A stretch of 64,000 nucleotides of DNA from Actinoplanes sp. NBC_00393 (GTDB lineage Bacteria > Actinomycetota > Actinomycetes > Mycobacteriales > Micromonosporaceae): positions 5,174,501-5,238,500 of the forward strand of contig NZ_CP107942.1 of the NCBI RefSeq assembly GCF_036053395.1, written 5' to 3'. The position numbers and the translations under genes are program-made. A model generated the notes under the pieces. The model saw only the letters and a program-made list of their open reading frames with translations. It had not been told where the DNA came from and ran no database searches. This document shows, in pieces, positions 30,316 to 38,817 of this stretch; the stretch's first letter is position 1; the number at the start of each line of letters is the position of its first letter.

Positions 30316-33300
30316 TCAGAGCCTGGTCAGAAGGCTCTCGGCCGTGGCCTTCTGCCACGGGGAGCCGACCTGCTCACCCTGGCGGGCGGCGGCGGCCAGG
30401 TGGTCGGCGGCCTCCGTGCGGCGGTCCATCGCATGGGCGAGACGGCCGAGCAGCAGATCGTACGAACCCCAGCACGCCCCGGCGGTCCCGACGACGAGCT
30501 GCCGTCCGCGGTACGGGAGCAGCTGCTCGTACCGGGCGGTCAGGTCCTCGCCGAGCGCCAGCGCGGTCCAGGCGCGGACCGCGACCAGCGTGTCGGTGGT
30601 CCAGTCCAGCGGAAGCGTGTCCGGCCAGCCGGAGCGCAGCCGCCGCGCCCGGTCCACGTCCCCGGACTCGGCGGCGGCCACCACGGCCAGCTCCCTCAGC
30701 ATCGGCATGTCCAGCTCCCCGGCGCCGGCCACGAGCTGGTCGACGACCTCGCCGATCCGCCCGTCCTGCCGCCGGAAGGTGAACTGGTGCAGCAGCCGGC
30801 AGAACTGCGCGCCCCACAGGCTGGTCGTCCGGTACAGCTCGTAGACCTGCACGGACAGGCGCTCGGCCTCGGCCCAGCGGCCGGCGAGCATGGCCCGGCC
30901 GGTCTCCTGGTAGAACAGGTGCGGCTGGACGTCCGGCCCGGTCAGCCGGGCCCCGAGCCGGGTCGCGGCGGCCAGGTCGGCGGCGAACCCGGCGGCGTCG
31001 CCGAGGTGCAGCAGCAACGGACCGCGGTGCAGGCGGGCGACGAACTCGGTCCGCACCGGCAGTCCCCGCCCGGACAGCCGCAGCGTCTCCGCGACGGCGT
31101 CCTGCCAGCGGGTCTCCCGGTCGTCGCAGCCCCAGGTGGCGATCACGTAGTTGTTCAGCGTGTGCCCGAGCAGCGCCGGATCGTCGAGGTCGCGGGCCAG
31201 TTCGACGGCGGTCTCCGCGTACCGGACCCGGTCGTCGCGGCGGTCGCTGTAGGCAAGCTCGACGCTGAGCGTGCCGAACAGCCGGGCGCGCAGGGCCCGG
31301 TCGTGGTCGCCGGCCTGCCGGGCCAGGTCCTCGAGGAGGCCGACCAGCGCTTCATCGACGACGCCGTACCCGCGCCAGTTCCACAGGGTGACGCCGCCCC
31401 AGACGCTGGCCGCCCGGGCGAGACGCTCGTGGTCGCCCAGCCGGCGGGCGGTCTCGATGGCCTCGGCCACCACCTCCTGCGCCTCGGTGAGCCGGCCCGC
31501 CCGCAGCAAGTCCTCACCGAGCAGCACCAGCAGCCGCTGCCGCTCGGCCGGGTCGCCGTGCGGCCCCAGCAGGGCGAGCGCCCGCCGCGCGTAGGTGGCC
31601 GCCTCGGCGTGCGCGTGCCGTTCCCGGGCGACGGCGGCGGCCGTGCCCGCGTACTCGACGGCCGGCCCGATCCCGGTGACCGGCACGGCGTGGAAGTAGT
31701 GGTGGGCCAGTCGTTCCACGTCGGCCGGCGACGGCAGCGCCTCGGCGACCCGGGCGTGCAGCCGCGCCGACTCGATCCGGCTGAGCCCCGCCAGCAGCGT
31801 CTCCCGGACCAGGGCGTGACTGAACCGCCAGCGCCAGCTCGCCTCGTCGGCGCGCAGGACGCGGGCCTCGACGGCCGGCTCCAGCCGGGTGATCACCTCT
31901 TCGGCGCCGGTGCCGGAGGCGGCCTGCAGCAGGCCCAGGTCGGCGTCGCGGCCGATCACGGCGGCGAGCCGCAGGAGGGCCACGGTGCCGTCGCCGAGCC
32001 GGGTGAGACGCCGGTCCAGCACGTCACGCACCGAAGGCGGCAGCGCGGTGATGTCACCGTCGGCGTGCAGCAGCTCGACCAGCTCACCGACGAAGAACGG
32101 ATTGCCGTCGGTCCGCGCATGCAGCGCGGCGGCCGTGTCCGGGCGGGCCGCACCGTCACGCGCCGTGATCAGTTCGCGGACGTCGGCGACGGTCAGGCCG
32201 GTCAGCTGGAGGCGCTGGGCGCGGGGTTCGCGCGCCAGGGCGGCCAGGCAGTCGACCACTTCCGGGGCGAGTTCCTCGCCGACCGTGCGGACGGTGACGA
32301 CCAGCAGCAGCCGGACGCCGTCGAGGTGCCGGGCCAGCATGGCGAGCAGGGACAGCGAGGTGGCGTCGGCGGCCTGCACGTCGTCCAGGACGATCAGCAG
32401 CGGCGCCCCGCCGGCCGCCGCGCCGAGACGCCGCCGCAGCTCCTGGAACAACGCGAACGTCGACTGATCCGGATCACCGGCCGCGGCGGCCTGCAGCCCG
32501 CCGCCGTCGAGCCGGTCCAGCACCTGCAACCAGGGCCAGAGCGGGGGCACGCCGTCGTCGTCGGCGCAGCGGCTCCAGACGGACCGCCATCCCTGTGCCC
32601 CGGCCAGCGCCGACGCCGCCTCGGCCAGCCGGGTCTTGCCGATCCCGGCCTCGCCCTCCAGAACCATGACGGCACCGGTGCCCCGGGCGACCTCACCGAG
32701 CAGCGCCCGGAGCCGGCTCTGCTCGGCCCGCCGCCCGACCAGCGGCCGTTCCGTCTCCCATTCCGCCGGCGAGCCGGCTGCAGCCAACGAGCCAGCCGCG
32801 GCTTGCGGACCAGCCGCGGCCGGCTGACCGAGCGAGCCCGGCGCGGCCCACGAGTCAGGCGCAGCCGGCGCGCTGGGCATGGCCGGCGCTGCCCACGAGC
32901 CGGGCGAGCTCGGCGCGGCCCACGAGTCAGGCGCGGCCGGCGCGTTGGGCATGCCCGGCGCTGCCCACGAGCCGGGCGAGCTCGGCGCGGCCCACGAGCC
33001 GGCCGCGGCTGGCGGGCCGGACGCCGCGGACGAGCCGTGGCCCGCGGAGGGAGGTGGGCCGGCGGGGGCCGTCGGTGCGGCCGGCATGCCGGGGAGGTGG
33101 GCGTCCTGGCGCAGGACCGCCTGTTCGAGGGCGCGCAGCTGCGGGCCGGGATCGATGCCGAGTTCGTCGGCGAGGGCGCGGGCGCAGCGACGGTAGGCGT
33201 CGAGGGCGTCGGCTTGGCGGCCGGCGGCGTACAGGGCCTCGATCAGGGCGGCCCACAGGCTTTCCCGCAGCGGGTGTTCGGCGGTGAGCAGCTCCAGCTC

Positions 33301-33831
33301 GGTGACCGCCTCGGCGGCGCGGCCGCAGCGGGTCCAGGCGGCGGCCCGGCGCTCGCGGGCGAGCAGCAGCAGGCCGCCGAGCCGGGCGCGTTCGGCGGCC
33401 ACGCCGGCCTCGTCGGGCAGGCCGGCCAAGGGCTCGCCGCGCCACAGATCGACGGCCTCGGTCAGCAGCTTGGCGGCCAGCTGGTGGTTGCCGGCGGCGG
33501 TCAGGCGTACCGCCTCGTCCATCAGGGTGGGCAGCCGGGCCAGATCGACGTCGGCCGGGTCGACGGCGGCCAGGTAGCCGGGCGTCCGCGTCACGATCAG
33601 TTCCCGGCCGAGCAGGCGGCGGAGCTGTGACACGTACGAATGCAGGGTTGCGGTCGCCGCAGGCGGTGGGGCGTCGCCCCAGAGTGCGGCCGCGATCCGG
33701 TCGACCGAGACCACCCGGCCGGGCTCGGCGAGCAGCAGCGTGAGCAGGGCCCGCGGTTTCGCCCCGCTGACCTCGATCGGCGTCCCGTCGCTGTCGCGGA
33801 CCTCGATCGGACCGAGCAGGCGGAAACGCAT
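30316..33831 (-). CDS. large SARP/AfsR-type regulator (BTAD-AAA-TPR)
   Basis: A 1171-residue regulator. Residues 1-90 are an OmpR-like winged helix (MRFRLLGPIEVRDSDGTPIE, ALLTLLLAEPGRVVSVDRIAAALWG). Residues 95-245 are the bacterial transcriptional activation domain. Residues about 245-350 are an Ala/Pro/Ser linker with repeats. The NTPase part follows, with LVGRRAEQSRL and Walker A EGEAGIGKTR, and Walker B LLIVLDDVQAAD. A long helical TPR-like C-terminus completes it. SARPs activate secondary-metabolite genes. Its gene is divergent from an aldehyde dehydrogenase gene and upstream of a BBE oxidoreductase gene. No biosynthetic core enzyme lies in the window. Confidence 0.95.
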   Translation of the reverse strand: MRFRLLGPIEVRDSDGTPIEVSGAKPRALLTLLLAEPGRVVSVDRIAAALWGDAPPPAATATLHSYVSQLRRLLGRELIVTRTPGYLAAVDPADVDLARLPTLMDEAVRLTAAGNHQLAAKLLTEAVDLWRGEPLAGLPDEAGVAAERARLGGLLLLARERRAAAWTRCGRAAEAVTELELLTAEHPLRESLWAALIEALYAAGRQADALDAYRRCARALADELGIDPGPQLRALEQAVLRQDAHLPGMPAAPTAPAGPPPSAGHGSSAASGPPAAAGSWAAPSSPGSWAAPGMPNAPAAPDSWAAPSSPGSWAAPAMPSAPAAPDSWAAPGSLGQPAAAGPQAAAGSLAAAGSPAEWETERPLVGRRAEQSRLRALLGEVARGTGAVMVLEGEAGIGKTRLAEAASALAGAQGWRSVWSRCADDDGVPPLWPWLQVLDRLDGGGLQAAAAGDPDQSTFALFQELRRRLGAAAGGAPLLIVLDDVQAADATSLSLLAMLARHLDGVRLLLVVTVRTVGEELAPEVVDCLAALAREPRAQRLQLTGLTVADVRELITARDGAARPDTAAALHARTDGNPFFVGELVELLHADGDITALPPSVRDVLDRRLTRLGDGTVALLRLAAVIGRDADLGLLQAASGTGAEEVITRLEPAVEARVLRADEASWRWRFSHALVRETLLAGLSRIESARLHARVAEALPSPADVERLAHHYFHAVPVTGIGPAVEYAGTAAAVARERHAHAEAATYARRALALLGPHGDPAERQRLLVLLGEDLLRAGRLTEAQEVVAEAIETARRLGDHERLARAASVWGGVTLWNWRGYGVVDEALVGLLEDLARQAGDHDRALRARLFGTLSVELAYSDRRDDRVRYAETAVELARDLDDPALLGHTLNNYVIATWGCDDRETRWQDAVAETLRLSGRGLPVRTEFVARLHRGPLLLHLGDAAGFAADLAAATRLGARLTGPDVQPHLFYQETGRAMLAGRWAEAERLSVQVYELYRTTSLWGAQFCRLLHQFTFRRQDGRIGEVVDQLVAGAGELDMPMLRELAVVAAAESGDVDRARRLRSGWPDTLPLDWTTDTLVAVRAWTALALGEDLTARYEQLLPYRGRQLVVGTAGACWGSYDLLLGRLAHAMDRRTEAADHLAAAARQGEQVGSPWQKATAESLLTRL
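32838..33000 (-). repeat. 72-bp in-frame tandem repeat in the SARP gene
   Basis: The linker region contains near-identical 72-bp units (24 codons); for example the CGCTGGGCAT-like element at 32871 recurs at 32943. The encoded repeat is SWAAPSSPGSWAAPGMPNAP-like. Confidence 0.75.
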
Positions 33832-33931
33832 GGCGCCAGCCTAGAAGCCGCGGCCCCGCGATCACATCAGCCGCCACGTCGGATTGCCGTCACTCAAGAT
33901 CGTCATCCGGCTGCATTCCGGGCGAATATGC

Positions 33932-33944
33932 GTGTTCCGAACAC
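33932..33944. promoter_or_regulatory. 13-bp perfect dyad upstream of the aldehyde dehydrogenase promoter
   Basis: GTGTTC-C-GAACAC. It ends 4 bp before the -35 hexamer at 33949, in the divergent gap between the SARP and aldehyde dehydrogenase genes. It is a probable operator for a dimeric regulator; which one is not known. Confidence 0.55.
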
Positions 33945-33948
33945 TTCG

Positions 33949-33977
33949 TTGAACTGCCGGAATCATCGGCATAGCGT
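33949..33977 (+). promoter_or_regulatory. promoter of the aldehyde dehydrogenase gene
   Basis: TTGAAC (33949-33954) and TAGCGT (33972-33977) with a 17-bp spacer. Transcription would start near 33984, giving a leader of about 27 nt that carries AGGAGG at 33996-34001. Confidence 0.65.
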
Positions 33978-34010
33978 CAGCGCACCCTGCACAACAGGAG
34001 GCGAACGCCC

Positions 34011-35471
34011 ATGCTCCTCGACGAGAAAACCTGGACCGGCAACATCTTCATCGGCGGCGAGTGGAAGCCGGGGCGGGGCGACGCGTACGACGTCGTCGAA
34101 CCCGCGACCGGCGACGTGCTCGGCCGGATCGGGCGGGCCACGCCCGAGGACGTCGACGAGGCCGCCCGGCGCGCCGCTGAGGCGCAGAAGAGCTGGGCGG
34201 CCACCCCGCACCCGGCCCGTGCCGCGGTGCTCCGGCGGGCCGCGCAACTGTGGGGCGAACACGCCGAGGAGATCTCCCGGTGGAACGTCCGCGAGGTCGG
34301 CGCGATCCCGCCGATGGCCGGGTTCGCGCTGCACGTGGCCGAGCAGGAGTGCTACGAGGCGGCGGGGTTGCCCAGCCGGCCGTACGGCGAACTGCTCCCC
34401 AGCGAGGAACCTCGGCTCTCGATGGCCCGCCGTGTCCCGGCCGGTGTGGTCGCGGTCATCGCGCCGTTCAACGTACCGATCATCTTGGCCATCCGGTCGG
34501 TGGCGCCGGCGCTGGCGCTCGGCAACGCCGTGCTGCTCAAGCCCGACCCGCGGACCGCGGTGACCGGCGGCGCCACCCTGGCCCGGATCTTCGAGGAGGC
34601 CGGCCTGCCGGACGGTCTGCTGCAGGTGCTGCCCGGCGGCGTCGAGGTCGGCGAGGCCCTGGTCACCCACCCGCTGGTGCGGGTCATCTCGTTCACCGGT
34701 TCCACCGCGGCCGGCCGCCGGGTCGGCGCGCTCGCCGGCGAACACCTCAAGCGCGCCCACCTCGAGCTCGGCGGCAACTCGGCGCTGATCGTGCTGGACG
34801 ACGCCGACGTCGACGCGGCGGTGGGCGCGGCCTCGTTCGGATCCTGGTTCCATCAGGGCCAGATCTGCATGACCACCGGGCGGCACCTGGTGCACGAGCG
34901 GATCTACGACGAGTTCGTGGGCCGGCTCGCGGAGAAGGCGAACGCCCTGCCGGTCGGCGACCCGCACCGGGAGACCGTGGCGCTCGGGCCGGTGATCGAC
35001 GCCGGGCAGCGCGACAAGATCCATAGTGTGGTGACGCGCTCCACCTCGCAGGGCGCCCGGGTCGCTGCCGGCGGGCGGTACTCCGGTCTCTTCTACTCGC
35101 CCACGGTTCTCGCCGACGTCACCGACGATGCGCCGGCCTTCACCGAGGAGATCTTCGGGCCGGTCGCGCCGGTGCTGCGGTTCCGGGACGCCGACGAGGC
35201 GGTCCGGCTGGCGGGCGCCGGTGAGTACGGACTGTCGCTGGGCATCGTCACCCGCGACGTGATGCGCGGGCTGGCGCTGGCCGACCAGATCCCGACCGGC
35301 ATCGTGCACATCAACGACCAGACCGTCAGCGACGAGGCGAACAGTCCGTTCGGCGGGGTCGCGGCCTCCGGAACCGGTTCCCGGTTCGGTGGTGCGGCGG
35401 CCAACATCGAGGCGTTCACGGAGACGCGCTGGGTCACTGTCCGTGACAAGCCGCCGGCGTACCCGTTCTGA
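34011..35471 (+). CDS. NAD(P)-dependent aldehyde dehydrogenase, benzaldehyde/vanillin dehydrogenase type
   Basis: A 486-residue aldehyde dehydrogenase. The catalytic residues are Glu252 (HLELGGN) and Cys286 (QGQICMTT), with the cofactor region IAPFNVPIILAIRSVAPALALGN. The opening WTGNIFIGGEWKPGRGDAYDVVEPATGD and the GQICMTTGRHLVH segment fit the benzaldehyde / vanillin / salicylaldehyde dehydrogenase subgroup, so aromatic aldehydes are the best guess. It has its own promoter and a dyad upstream, and is divergent from the SARP regulator gene. No other aromatic-degradation gene is next to it. Confidence 0.94.
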   Translation: MLLDEKTWTGNIFIGGEWKPGRGDAYDVVEPATGDVLGRIGRATPEDVDEAARRAAEAQKSWAATPHPARAAVLRRAAQLWGEHAEEISRWNVREVGAIPPMAGFALHVAEQECYEAAGLPSRPYGELLPSEEPRLSMARRVPAGVVAVIAPFNVPIILAIRSVAPALALGNAVLLKPDPRTAVTGGATLARIFEEAGLPDGLLQVLPGGVEVGEALVTHPLVRVISFTGSTAAGRRVGALAGEHLKRAHLELGGNSALIVLDDADVDAAVGAASFGSWFHQGQICMTTGRHLVHERIYDEFVGRLAEKANALPVGDPHRETVALGPVIDAGQRDKIHSVVTRSTSQGARVAAGGRYSGLFYSPTVLADVTDDAPAFTEEIFGPVAPVLRFRDADEAVRLAGAGEYGLSLGIVTRDVMRGLALADQIPTGIVHINDQTVSDEANSPFGGVAASGTGSRFGGAAANIEAFTETRWVTVRDKPPAYPF

Positions 35472-35537
35472 GGAAAGTTGTTTCCACGCCGTTAAGGCAC
35501 CCACGAGGCACTTGCGTTAAATGGACGTTCCTCAATA

Positions 35538-36182
35538 ATGAGCGCCATGAATCGAGCCGAGGCGATGCCGGTCGACGGATCCCGGAGCACGACCGAGGCC
35601 CCCGGCGGCGACGAGCCGCCGGGGACTTCACGGGCGGCCGGCCGCCCCCTTCCCCCGCAGGTCAACACCCACTTCCCCACCACATCCCCGCCCACTCTGC
35701 CCAGCGGCCCGCCCACTTCCCCCGGCGACCCGCCCCCGGTTCCCGGCGACCAGCCCGCCTTTCCGGGCGTAGCGCCCGCTGCTTCTGGTAGCTCACCCGC
35801 TGCCTCCGGCGGCCCGCCCGCTGCCTCCGGCGACTCACCCGCTGCTTCCGGCGGCCCGGCCGCTGCTCCCGGCGGCTCACCCGCTGTTTCCCGCGGCCCG
35901 GCCGCTGCTCCCGGCGGCTCACCCGCTGCTTCCCGCGGCCCGGCCGCTGCTCCCGGCGGCCCGCCTGCTCTCGGTGGTGGGCGAGGGCTACCCGCGGCGC
36001 TTCGCCCGTCGGCGCCCGGCTTCGACGGCCGCAGCCGCGACTTGGAGACCCGCAGCCCCGACCTGGAGACCCGCTCACTCGACCTGGAGGCCCGCTCGCG
36101 CGACCTGGAGACCCGCTCCCGCGAACTGGACCTCAGAGGCCGCCGGAGACGGACCACGACGCGCAGACTGGTCGGGCTGTGA
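35538..36182 (+). CDS. doubtful Pro/Ala/Ser-rich protein with heptad repeats
   Basis: A 214-codon frame with no clear ribosome-binding site at the ATG. Residues 20-150 are Pro/Ala/Gly/Ser-rich, with an 8-residue (24-bp) repeat of the PAASGGP type. Residues about 162-196 hold five 7-residue repeats (RSRDLET, RSPDLET, RSLDLEA, RSRDLET, RSRELDL) that could form a short coiled coil, ending in an Arg-rich tail. It could be a real disordered protein, a remnant of a larger one, or an open frame created by 21- and 24-bp DNA repeats. The next frame overlaps by 4 bp (GTGA). Confidence 0.35.
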   Translation: MSAMNRAEAMPVDGSRSTTEAPGGDEPPGTSRAAGRPLPPQVNTHFPTTSPPTLPSGPPTSPGDPPPVPGDQPAFPGVAPAASGSSPAASGGPPAASGDSPAASGGPAAAPGGSPAVSRGPAAAPGGSPAASRGPAAAPGGPPALGGGRGLPAALRPSAPGFDGRSRDLETRSPDLETRSLDLEARSRDLETRSRELDLRGRRRRTTTRRLVGL

Positions 36183-36820
36183 GCCCACCGACGCGGCCAC
36201 CGGCTCCAGCTCCGGCGGACCGCGCACCCCAGCCCACGCTCCCATCCACCCGGCCTCTCCCGACCGCCACCTACTCCTGGGCACAGAGCCCGAGCCGACA
36301 CGGCACCGGCACCAGCACCAGCACCAGCACCAGCACCAGCACCAGCACACTGGACCGCCCGCGCGGCTCCGCTTGCCAGCTCGGCCCGAAGCTCCTGATC
36401 CGCGCAAGACGCGCCGGCCCACCACGAAAAACCGAGCGCCTGCTGACCGGCCTCGTCCACAGCACGACCTACCGCGTCCCGCCCCGGACCGGCCCCGAGC
36501 CCCTTTCCCGGCCCGCGCGCCAGAACAACGCTGCCGCCGCGCCGACCAGCGGCCCACCCCCTGCCGCGGCCCCCGGTGACACCACCGGCCGCCGCCCCAC
36601 CGGCACCGCTTCCCCGGCCCGGTATCCGGGCACGCCCCAGCAGGCGCCACTCTCCGCCGCGCCACCCATCCGGACGTGGCCCGGCCTCCCCATCAGGACG
36701 TCCCCGGCGCCGATCGACCACCCGGGCCGCCCACCACCCCGGCCCACACAGCACCAGCGGTCAGCCGCCCCACCCCGGCTGACACACAGCGCTCCCTCAG
36801 CCGCCGCGACACAGCACTAG
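36179..36820 (+). CDS. doubtful low-complexity protein
   Basis: A 213-codon frame from a GTG that overlaps the previous stop (GTGA). It is Pro/Ala/Thr-rich with a (GT/ST)n run made by an ACCAGC microsatellite. A more protein-like stretch reads LLIRARRAGPPRKTERLLTG. Its last ~35 codons run into the 62-bp repeat array, which suggests decay or a fortuitous open frame. Third-position GC is high but so is the whole region. No family recognised. Confidence 0.22.
   Translation: MSPPTRPPAPAPADRAPQPTLPSTRPLPTATYSWAQSPSRHGTGTSTSTSTSTSTSTLDRPRGSACQLGPKLLIRARRAGPPRKTERLLTGLVHSTTYRVPPRTGPEPLSRPARQNNAAAAPTSGPPPAAAPGDTTGRRPTGTASPARYPGTPQQAPLSAAPPIRTWPGLPIRTSPAPIDHPGRPPPRPTQHQRSAAPPRLTHSAPSAAATQH
36311..36346 (+). 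repeat. ACCAGC hexanucleotide microsatellite
   Basis: Six perfect ACCAGC copies, preceded by one ACCGGC variant. In the overlapping frame it codes for (Thr-Ser)n. Confidence 0.9.
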
Positions 36821-37078
36821 CCGTCAGCCACCCCACCCGGCTGACGCGCACGGCTGCCTCAACCGCCGCAACACAGCACTGGCCGTCAGCCACCCCACCC
36901 GGCTGACGCGCACGGCTGCCCCAACCGCCGCAACACAGCACTGGCCGTCAGCCACCCCACCCGGCTGACGCGCACGGCTGCCTCAACCGCCGCAACACAG
37001 CACTGGCCGTCAGCCACCCCACCCGGCTGACGCGCACGGCTGCCTCAACCGCCGCAACACAGCACTGGCCGTCAGCCG
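36715..37078. repeat. 62-bp tandem array, family shared with 49818-49998
   Basis: Units start with GGCTGAC at 36777, 36839, 36901, 36963 and 37025, a strict 62-bp step, with a diverged copy from about 36715. Within each unit GGCTGACGCGCACGGCTG and CAGCACTGGCCGTCAGCC are mostly complementary (14 of 18), so each can fold as a hairpin. The CTGCCTCAACCGCC and CAGCACTG segments are shared with the array at 49.8 kb. No gene is seen here; the array sits between the low-complexity frames and the aldo/keto reductase gene. Confidence 0.9.
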
Positions 37079-37091
37079 GCCAGGGCCGCGC

Positions 37092-37450
37092 TGAGCGGTG
37101 ACGGGTGGCGGGCGAGCCGCTGCACGGCCCGACGCCCGCGCCAGGCCGTGAAGGCTGGCGGGGCCGGCGAGGACGAGCCGCGACGCGACCCGGCGCCCGC
37201 GCCAGGGCCGTGAGGGCTGGCGGGGCCGGCGGGGATGAGTCGCTGCACGGCCCGACGCCCGCGCTAGAGCCGTGGGGGCTGGCGGGGGCGTCGGGGTGAG
37301 ACGCTGCATGGCCCGGCGCTCGCGCTAAGGCGGTGAGGGGTGGCGGGCTCGCGGGGAGCGGGTGAGGCGCTGCACGGGCCGGCGGCCGCGCTGGGGCCGT
37401 AAGGGGGCTGGCGGGCTCGCGGGAGTGAGCCGCTGCTTAAGCCCGGCGGC
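37092..37450. repeat. degenerate ~62-bp tandem array
   Basis: The motif GGCTGGCGGGG recurs at 37153, 37215 and 37277 (62-bp step) and in more diverged form near 37338 and 37406. Units also share GCTGCACGGCCCGACGCCCGCG. It follows the previous array directly but has a different unit. Between 37450 and the next gene only promoter-type DNA is left. I see no gene here. Confidence 0.7.
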
Positions 37451-37603
37451 CGCGCTGGGAGCAGTGACCCGGCCGCCGGATCGCGCGGCGCGGCGGGACG
37501 GCCACGGTGGTTGGGGACGGCGTCGCGCGTACCGAAAAGGGGGTAGAAGTAGAAGCGAGCGCGCGCCGAGGCGCGCAACCGCGACCACTTCGGGAGGCCC
37601 CGC

Positions 37604-38428
37604 ATGGCGGACACGCCAGCAATCACGCTCAACAACGGCGTCAGCATGCCGCAGGTCGGCTTCGGTGTCTTCCAGATCCCGGAGGCGGAGACCACCGCCG
37701 CCGTGGCGACCGCGCTGGAGGCGGGGTATCGCAGCATTGACACGGCGGCGGCCTACGGCAACGAGTCGGGGGTCGGCGCGGCCTTGAAGGGGTCGGGCAT
37801 TGCCCGCGACGAACTGTTCATCACGACCAAGCTCTGGAACAGCGATCAGGGGTACGACGAGACGCTGCGCGCGTTCGACGCCAGTGTGGCCCGGCTGGGC
37901 CTGGATGTCCTCGACCTCTATCTGATCCACTGGCCGACCCCGAAGCGCGGCAAGTATCTGGATTCCTGGCGTGCGCTGGAGCAGCTTTATCAGCAGGGCC
38001 GGGTACGCGCGATCGGCGTCTCGAACTTCCTGCCGGAGCACCTGCGCGCGGTAGCCGACCTCGGCGGCACGATCCCCGCGGTGAACCAGATCGAGGTGCA
38101 CCCGCAGCTGCAGCAGCGCGACGCGCAGGAGGTGAACACCGAGCTCGGCGTGATCACCGAGGCGTGGAGCCCGCTCGCCCAGGCCGGCGTGCTCGACGAC
38201 CCGGCGGTGACTTCGATCGCTGACGCCCACGACCGCACCCCGGCGCAGGTGGTGTTGCGCTGGCACGTGCAGCAGGGCCGGATCGTCATTCCGAAGTCGG
38301 TGACGCCGGACCGGATCCGGCAGAATCTGGCGCTGTTCGACTTCGAGCTGACGGCCGAAGAGATGAGTGCGATCGACGCACTGGAGCGCGATGGGCGCAC
38401 CGGGCCGCATCCGGACCATTTCAACTGA
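37604..38428 (+). CDS. aldo/keto reductase
   Basis: A 274-residue aldo/keto reductase of the 2,5-diketo-D-gluconate reductase / AKR5 type. The catalytic tetrad is complete: Asp46 (YRSIDTA), Tyr51 (AYGNE), Lys76 (ITTKLWN) and His109 (YLIHWP). The NADPH-binding tail IVIPKSVTPDRIRQN is present. It reduces aldehydes, ketones or diketo sugars. GGGAGG lies 7 nt before the ATG. It stands downstream of two repeat arrays and seems to be a single-gene unit. Confidence 0.95.
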   Translation: MADTPAITLNNGVSMPQVGFGVFQIPEAETTAAVATALEAGYRSIDTAAAYGNESGVGAALKGSGIARDELFITTKLWNSDQGYDETLRAFDASVARLGLDVLDLYLIHWPTPKRGKYLDSWRALEQLYQQGRVRAIGVSNFLPEHLRAVADLGGTIPAVNQIEVHPQLQQRDAQEVNTELGVITEAWSPLAQAGVLDDPAVTSIADAHDRTPAQVVLRWHVQQGRIVIPKSVTPDRIRQNLALFDFELTAEEMSAIDALERDGRTGPHPDHFN

Positions 38429-38497
38429 TCACGGACCCAGCAACCGCACAGGAATCCGCCGCATAGTTGAGGCACATCCCGCAGCTGGAGGTTCTTG

Positions 38498-38770
38498 ATG
38501 GGTCTTCTCGCCCTGGTCAACCTGGTTCTGCTCGCCGTGCAGTTCCTGCTGATCGCGCGTGCGATTCTCGACTGGAGTGTGGCCCTGGCCGGTCCGGCGA
38601 TGCCGGGTTCGTTCCGGTCGAAGGCCACGGTCGGCGTGACCAAGGTGACGGAGCCGATCCTGGCGCCGGTCCGTAAGGTGCTGCCGCCGTTGCGGGTCGG
38701 CGGCGTCTCGATCGACCTGGCGTTCATCGTGCTGTTCCTCGGCATCAGTGTGCTGCGCACCCTGATCTGA
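38498..38770 (+). CDS. YggT family membrane protein
   Basis: A 90-residue membrane protein of the YggT (CCB3/YGGT) family. It has two hydrophobic helices (LLALVNLVLLAVQFLLIARAIL and SIDLAFIVLFLGISVLRTL) and the family motif VTEPILAPVRKVLPPLRVGGVSIDLAFIVLF. Relatives near division genes help osmotic tolerance or septum organisation; this copy is not in the division cluster. It ends in a strong hairpin at 38784-38809. Confidence 0.92.
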   Translation: MGLLALVNLVLLAVQFLLIARAILDWSVALAGPAMPGSFRSKATVGVTKVTEPILAPVRKVLPPLRVGGVSIDLAFIVLFLGISVLRTLI

Positions 38771-38783
38771 CCCGTGAAGCTCA

Positions 38784-38809
38784 CCGGCCCCGGCTGATGC
38801 CGGGGCCGG
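38784..38809. terminator. strong hairpin between convergent genes
   Basis: CCGGCCCCGGC (38784-38794) and GCCGGGGCCGG (38799-38809), a perfect 11-bp stem with a 4-nt loop, between the YggT and CE7 esterase stops. Confidence 0.75.
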
Positions 38810-38817
38810 AGTGCGTT

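Noticed and set aside
30250..33630. An 1126-codon rightward frame opposite the SARP regulator
   Set aside because: It is the antisense shadow of the GC-rich SARP gene and has no domain; the leftward product has complete BTAD and NTPase motifs.
35492..36754. A 420-codon leftward frame in the repeat-rich region
   Set aside because: It is Gly/Ala/Arg-rich, made of repeats read in antisense, with no sensible start signal. The rightward frames have better, though still weak, support.
36715..37078. The 62-bp array as a CRISPR array
   Set aside because: The whole unit repeats without unique spacers, and no cas genes are near.
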